Assembly (NCBI RefSeq): GCF_029892565.1
Contig: NZ_JARXVH010000003.1
Coordinates: forward strand, 124,001 to 188,000
DNA: 64,000 bases
Origin: Streptomyces pseudovenezuelae
GTDB lineage: Bacteria > Actinomycetota > Actinomycetes > Streptomycetales > Streptomycetaceae
Direction of reading: 5' to 3'
In this document: in pieces, positions 59,966-64,000 of the stretch
How positions within the stretch are numbered: position 1 is the first letter of the stretch
How the letters are laid out: every line of letters starts with the position of its first letter
Notes under the pieces: model-generated
What the model was told of the DNA's origin: nothing
The model's input: only the letters and a program-made list of their open reading frames with translations
Database searches by the model: none
Program-made: the position numbers and the translations under genes

Positions 59966-60900
59966 CGGACCCCGCCACACCTTCGGCGCAACCGACGTCG
60001 GTCGTACGAGTCGACGGCCCCTGGACGCACCGGGACGTCGCCGCAAACGGCGCACGTTTCCACATCGCGGAGATCGGCGACGGGCCGCTGGTCATGATGG
60101 TGCACGGCTTCCCCCAGTTCTGGTGGACCTGGCGCCACCAGATGACGGCCCTCGCCGACGCCGGCTTCCGGGCCGTCGCCATGGACCTGCGGGGCGTCGG
60201 CGGCAGCGACCGCACCCCGCGCGGCTACGACCCCGCCAACCTCGCGCTCGACATCACCGGCGTGATCCGCTCCCTCGGCGAGCCCGACGCCGCGCTGGTC
60301 GGCCATGACCTCGGCGGCTATCTGGCGTGGACGGCGGCCGTGATGCGGCCCAAGCTGGTGCGGCGGCTCGTGGTCTCGTCGATGCCGCATCCCCGGCGCT
60401 GGCGCTCGGCGATGCTCTCCGACGTGAAGCAGACCCGCGCCGGTTCCTACATCTGGGGGTTCCAGCGCCCCTGGCTGCCGGAGCGGCAGCTGACCGCCGA
60501 CGACGGCGCGCTGGTCGCCGAACTGATCCGCGAGTGGTCCGGGCCGAACGCGCCGGACGACAAGGCCGTGGACACCTACCGACGCGCGATGCTCATCCCC
60601 TCGACGGCGCACTGCGCGATCGAGCCGTACCGCTGGATGGTCCGGTCGATCGCCCGCCCGGACGGCATCCAGTTCAACCGGCGCATGAAGCGCCCGCTGC
60701 GCGTGCCGACCCTCCACCTCCACGGCTCGCTGGACCCCGTGATGCGCACCCGCAGCGCGGCCGGTTCCGGCGAGTACGTCGAAGCGCCGTACCGCTGGCG
60801 GCTGTTCGACGGCCTCGGGCATTTCCCGCACGAGGAGGATCCGGTCGCTTTCACCACAGAACTGGTCAACTGGCTGAAGGATCCCGAACCCGATCGGTGA
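59962..60900 (+). CDS. epoxide hydrolase-like alpha/beta hydrolase
   Basis: A 312-residue hydrolase. The oxyanion motif HGFPQFWWTWR is near residues 51-61, and the nucleophile elbow is GHDLGG with Asp (about 116), as in epoxide hydrolases and haloalkane dehalogenases rather than Ser esterases. The catalytic His is in GLGHFPHEEDP (about 291) and the acid in GSLDPVM. It overlaps the holin-like gene by four bases. The substrate is unknown. Confidence 0.88.
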   Translation: MTDPATPSAQPTSVVRVDGPWTHRDVAANGARFHIAEIGDGPLVMMVHGFPQFWWTWRHQMTALADAGFRAVAMDLRGVGGSDRTPRGYDPANLALDITGVIRSLGEPDAALVGHDLGGYLAWTAAVMRPKLVRRLVVSSMPHPRRWRSAMLSDVKQTRAGSYIWGFQRPWLPERQLTADDGALVAELIREWSGPNAPDDKAVDTYRRAMLIPSTAHCAIEPYRWMVRSIARPDGIQFNRRMKRPLRVPTLHLHGSLDPVMRTRSAAGSGEYVEAPYRWRLFDGLGHFPHEEDPVAFTTELVNWLKDPEPDR

Positions 60901-61027
60901 CCGATCCGATGCGCCCGGTATCCGGATCTGAACACCTGTCCTACGAACAGCCACTTGCCTGACGCATAGGCCGATTGGGGGCCCCTGGGGCGGTTATCGA
61001 CCTTGGGGCAGGGGCAGACGTCGGGGT

Positions 61028-61210
61028 ATGGGCTGGACGCACGACTACAGTGACACAGCACGCAGTCGCCGCTCGGTGGGCGGCCTGAGTCCCCACCAGC
61101 GAGGCAGCGCCCCGCAGATGGCGGGCACGGATCTCCGCGTGGGAATTCCGCGCATCCTGCGCCGCCGGGCCCGCTGGGTCTCGGTGCGCCTGCGCCATCC
61201 CCGAGGCTGA
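61028..61210 (+). CDS. small basic protein
   Basis: A 60-residue Arg-rich protein (MGWTHDYSDTARSRRSV...RRRARWVSVRLRHPRG). It has no membrane segment or Cys. It is listed because the space has no other gene and a similar short basic ORF seems familiar at this place in Streptomyces; that recollection is weak. It could be non-coding. Confidence 0.4.
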   Translation: MGWTHDYSDTARSRRSVGGLSPHQRGSAPQMAGTDLRVGIPRILRRRARWVSVRLRHPRG

Positions 61211-61237
61211 GCGCCTTCTTTTTTCCGGTACGGCGGT

Positions 61238-62446
61238 CTACAGCGCGCAGCTGTCGCTGTCCACCTGCTGGTTGGCGGTACGCCCCTTGACGATGTCCTC
61301 CTGGATCTCGTCCGCGGTGAGGGCGTATCCGGTGTCGGCGTCGTCGAGGGACTTGGCGAACACCACGCCGTACACCTTGCCTTCCGGCGTGAGCAGCGGG
61401 CCGCCGGAGTTGCCCTGACGGACGGTCGCGTACAGCGAGTAGACGTCACGGCGGACGGTGCCGCGGTGGTAGATGTCCGGGCCACTGGCCGGCAGCCGCC
61501 CGCGCAAGCGTGCGGGCCGGACGTCGTACGACCCGTTCTCCGGGAAGCCCGCGACGATCGCGTCGTCACCGCTCTTCGCGTCCGTGGCCGTGAACTTCAG
61601 CGCGGGCGCCTTCAGATCGGGTACGTCGAGCACGGCGATGTCGCGCTTCCAGTCGTACAGGACGACCGTCGCGTCGTACTTCCTGCCCTCGCCGCCTACC
61701 TGGACGGTGGGCTCGTCGACGCCGCCGACCACGTGCGCGTTGGTCATGACGCGGCGGTCGCCGAAGACGAAGCCGGAGCCCTCCAGGACCTTGCCGCAGC
61801 TCTGGGCGGTGCCCATGACCTTGACGATGGAGCGCTTGGCCCCGGTGGCGACCGCGCTGTTGGCGAGCGCGGGGTCGGGCGGCTGGACCTCTTTGATCGG
61901 CTCGTTGGAGAACGGGCTGAAGACCTGCGGGAAGCCGTTCTGCGCGAGGACCGAGGTGAAGTCCTTGAACCAGGTGTCGGCCTGGGTGGGCAGCACCTCG
62001 GAGACGCCGAGGAGCACCTTGGAGCTGCGGACCTCCTTGCCGACCGTCGGCATCGTGGTCTGCGCCAGGGCGGAGCCGATCAGCCAGGCGACCAGGAGCA
62101 TCGCCAGGACGTTGACGAGGGCGCCGCCGGTCGCGTCCAGGGCGCGGGCCGGGGACCAGGTGATGAACCGGCGCAGCCTGTTGCCCAGGTGGGTGGTCAG
62201 GGCCTGGCCGACGGAGGCGCAGACGATGACGACGACGACCGCGACGACGGCGGCGGTCGTGCTCACCTCCGCGTTGTCGGTCAGCGCGTCCCAGATGACG
62301 GGCAGCACGTACACCGCCACGAGACCGCCGCCCAGGAAGCCGATCACCGACAGGATGCCGACGACGAAGCCCTGGCGATAACCGACGATCGCGAACCACA
62401 CGGCGGCGACCAGCAACAGGATGTCCAGCACGTTCACGGCAGACAC
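61238..62446 (-). CDS. MarP-like membrane serine protease (CvpA + trypsin domains)
   Basis: A 402-residue protein. Four membrane helices of CvpA type (residues about 1-130) precede a periplasmic or outer chymotrypsin-like protease with the triad His (MTNAHVVGG, about 237), Asp (KRDIAVLDV, about 270) and Ser (RQGNSGGPL, about 347). It matches mycobacterial MarP (Rv3671c), needed for acid and oxidative stress survival, which is also encoded next to a NUDIX gene and nth. Strong synteny supports the assignment. Confidence 0.92.
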   Translation of the reverse strand: MSAVNVLDILLLVAAVWFAIVGYRQGFVVGILSVIGFLGGGLVAVYVLPVIWDALTDNAEVSTTAAVVAVVVVIVCASVGQALTTHLGNRLRRFITWSPARALDATGGALVNVLAMLLVAWLIGSALAQTTMPTVGKEVRSSKVLLGVSEVLPTQADTWFKDFTSVLAQNGFPQVFSPFSNEPIKEVQPPDPALANSAVATGAKRSIVKVMGTAQSCGKVLEGSGFVFGDRRVMTNAHVVGGVDEPTVQVGGEGRKYDATVVLYDWKRDIAVLDVPDLKAPALKFTATDAKSGDDAIVAGFPENGSYDVRPARLRGRLPASGPDIYHRGTVRRDVYSLYATVRQGNSGGPLLTPEGKVYGVVFAKSLDDADTGYALTADEIQEDIVKGRTANQQVDSDSCAL

Positions 62447-62450
62447 CCTG

Positions 62451-63146
62451 TCATGACCTCCAGTCGAGGGGGACCTGCTTCTCCCGGTCCCAGGGGCGCT
62501 CCCAGCCGGCGTAGTGGAACAGTCGGTCGATGATTCCGGCCGTGAAACCCCACACCAGGGCCGATTCGACCAGAAATGCCGGACCTCGGTGGCCGCGGGG
62601 GTGCACGGCCGTCGCGCGGTTGGCCGGGTCCGTGAGATCCGCCACGGGGACCGTGAAGACCCGCGCCGTCTCGTTCGGGTCGACCACGCCGACCGGGGTC
62701 GGCACGCGCCACCAGCCCAGCACGGGGGTCACGACGAAGCCGCTGACCGGGATGTACAGCCGGGGCAGCACGCCGAAGAGCTGGACGCCGGAGGGGTCGA
62801 GCCCGGTCTCCTCCTCGGCCTCGCGCAGGGCGGCCCGCAGCGGCCCGTCGGTGTGCGGGTCGCCGTCCTCGGGGTCGAGGGCGCCGCCGGGGAAGGACGG
62901 CTGTCCGGCGTGCGAGCGCAGCGAACTGGCCCGCTCCATGAGCAGCAGCTCGGGCCCGCGCTCGCCCTCGCCGAACAGGACGAGGACGGCCGACTGCCGG
63001 CCCGCCCCGTCCTCGGGCGGCAGGAAGCGGCTCAGCTGGAGCGGCTGCACCGTCTCCACCGCCCGCACCACCGGCTCCAGCCAGTCGGGCAGGCCTTCCT
63101 TGCTGAGCGTCACCGGACCGCCCCGTGTATTGCTCGCACGCGTCAT
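62451..63146 (-). CDS. NUDIX hydrolase, CoA pyrophosphatase-like
   Basis: About 231 residues. The Nudix box begins GGALDPEDGD and continues to LREAEEETGL near residues 87-113, with a short insert between the first Gly and REAxEE. GQPSFPGGA just upstream resembles the CoA-diphosphatase (NudL) signature. It would hydrolyse CoA or related dinucleotides. ATG 63146 or 63152 both fit. It ends four bases before the marP-like start. Confidence 0.88.
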   Translation of the reverse strand: MTRASNTRGGPVTLSKEGLPDWLEPVVRAVETVQPLQLSRFLPPEDGAGRQSAVLVLFGEGERGPELLLMERASSLRSHAGQPSFPGGALDPEDGDPHTDGPLRAALREAEEETGLDPSGVQLFGVLPRLYIPVSGFVVTPVLGWWRVPTPVGVVDPNETARVFTVPVADLTDPANRATAVHPRGHRGPAFLVESALVWGFTAGIIDRLFHYAGWERPWDREKQVPLDWRS

Positions 63147-63300
63147 CGCCACCCCCGAAGTCCTGCTGGTTCCAACGCCCGCCGCTCCTTTGATCGTTCC
63201 TGTCGGTGACCCTGAGATCGCCCCCGAGAAGATCCCTGAGACGGCGTCCGGGTCCCCGGCGGGCCGTACGCCGTCCTCGGCGAGCCCGGCGGGCGATGCG

Positions 63301-64000
63301 TCATCCGGCCGCCCCCAGCGGCGGCGCCGGCCTGCCGCCCGCGTCCAGGTAGGCCTGCGGGGGGTTGAGGCGCTGGCCGGGGAAGCCGCCCTTCTCGTAC
63401 TTGAGCAGTTTCTTCGCCTTCTCCGGGTCCGTCTCGCCCTCGCCGTACGCCGGGCAGAGCGGGGCGATGGGGCAGGCGCCGCAGGCGGGCTTGCGGGCGT
63501 GGCAGATGCGGCGGCCGTGCCAGATCACGTGATGCGAGAGGTCCGTCCAGTCGCTCTTGGGGAAGAGCGCTCCCACGGCGGCCTCGATCTTGTCCGGGTC
63601 GGTCTGATCGGTCCACTGCCAGCGCCGCACCAGCCGCTGGAAGTGGGTGTCCACGGTGATGCCGGGCCGCCCGAAGGCGTTCCCCAGCACCACGAAGGCG
63701 GTCTTGCGGCCCACGCCGGGCAGTTTGACGAGGTCTTCGAGACGGCCGGGGACCTCGCCGCCGAACTGCTCCACCAGCCCCTTGGACAGCCCTATGACCG
63801 ACTTGGTCTTGGCCCGGAAGAAGCCGGTCGGGCGGAGGATCTCCTCGACCTCCTCGGGGTTGGCGGCGGCCAGGTCCTCGGGGGTCGGGTACTTGGCGAA
63901 GAGCGCGGGCGTCGTCTGGTTGACCCTGAGGTCGGTGGTCTGGGCCGACAGGACCGTGGCCACCACCAGTTGGAAGGGGTTCTCGAAGTCCAGCTCGGGG
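63301..64000 (-). CDS. nth: endonuclease III (partial, start beyond the window)
   Basis: The C-terminal 233 residues of the base-excision glycosylase/AP lyase for oxidised pyrimidines. The helix-hairpin-helix [12 protein letters not shown] carries the catalytic Lys (GVGRKTA), the catalytic Asp is in TVDTHFQRL, and a [4Fe-4S] loop with C-x6-C-x2-C-x5-C spacing ([17 protein letters not shown]) is complete. The C-terminus is extended by about 35 residues. The gene continues past 64000. 63153-63300 is non-coding. Confidence 0.95.
   Translation of the reverse strand, partial: PELDFENPFQLVVATVLSAQTTDLRVNQTTPALFAKYPTPEDLAAANPEEVEEILRPTGFFRAKTKSVIGLSKGLVEQFGGEVPGRLEDLVKLPGVGRKTAFVVLGNAFGRPGITVDTHFQRLVRRWQWTDQTDPDKIEAAVGALFPKSDWTDLSHHVIWHGRRICHARKPACGACPIAPLCPAYGEGETDPEKAKKLLKYEKGGFPGQRLNPPQAYLDAGGRPAPPLGAAG

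Overview
The window is high-GC actinobacterial DNA whose backbone gene order (tripeptidyl aminopeptidase, holB, tmk, topA, Ser/Thr kinase, hppA, anti-sigma/bldG, helicase, tad cluster, HAD hydrolase, acsA, nhaA, NUDIX, nth) matches the central chromosome of Streptomyces (from memory, roughly the SCO3540-SCO3569 region of S. coelicolor). Two unrelated integrated mobile elements interrupt this backbone.

Region 1 (1 to about 9.77 kb) is the right part of an actinomycete integrative and conjugative element of the pSAM2 type, integrated at the 3' end of a tRNA-Thr(CGT) gene; its left end lies outside the window. It carries small helper genes, an FtsK-like DNA translocase (Tra), a repeat cluster that may be the transfer locus, a prim-pol replication gene that is frameshifted, an accessory ATPase, an iteron-like array, xis and a tyrosine integrase.

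Region 2 (9.9 to 35.4 kb) is chromosomal core: replication (holB, tmk, topA), signalling (Ser/Thr kinase, BldG and its ATP-binding partner), the membrane pyrophosphatase, a helicase, and a minus-strand Tad/Flp pilus cluster (TadE-like proteins, pilin, TadC, TadB, TadA ATPase, Ssd/TadZ).

Region 3 (35,371 to 45,370) is a 10.0-kb element inserted by a serine integrase into the middle of the tadA/cpaF ATPase gene, splitting the Tad cluster. Its att halves rebuild a perfectly palindromic attP. It has no capsid, terminase or conjugation gene, but has two HNH-like proteins (one of the kind found next to phage terminases, followed by a GGGGG-TGA-CCCCC site), many small phage-like ORFs, a regulatory cassette (XRE/DUF5753 plus DUF6879), several families of repeated operator-like palindromes, and two related membrane-protein genes, one broken by a stop codon. 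A phage-satellite-like element is the most interesting reading, but is inference.

Region 4 (45.4 to 64 kb) returns to the core: the rest of tadA, ssd, a HAD phosphatase, a probable 6S-like RNA locus, a degenerate Fic-like protein, a CooC/MinD-like ATPase, a deacetylase-like lipoprotein, a SulP-carbonic anhydrase fusion, acsA, nhaA (apparently read through into a holin-like gene), an epoxide-hydrolase-like protein, a MarP-like protease, a NUDIX hydrolase and the start-truncated nth.
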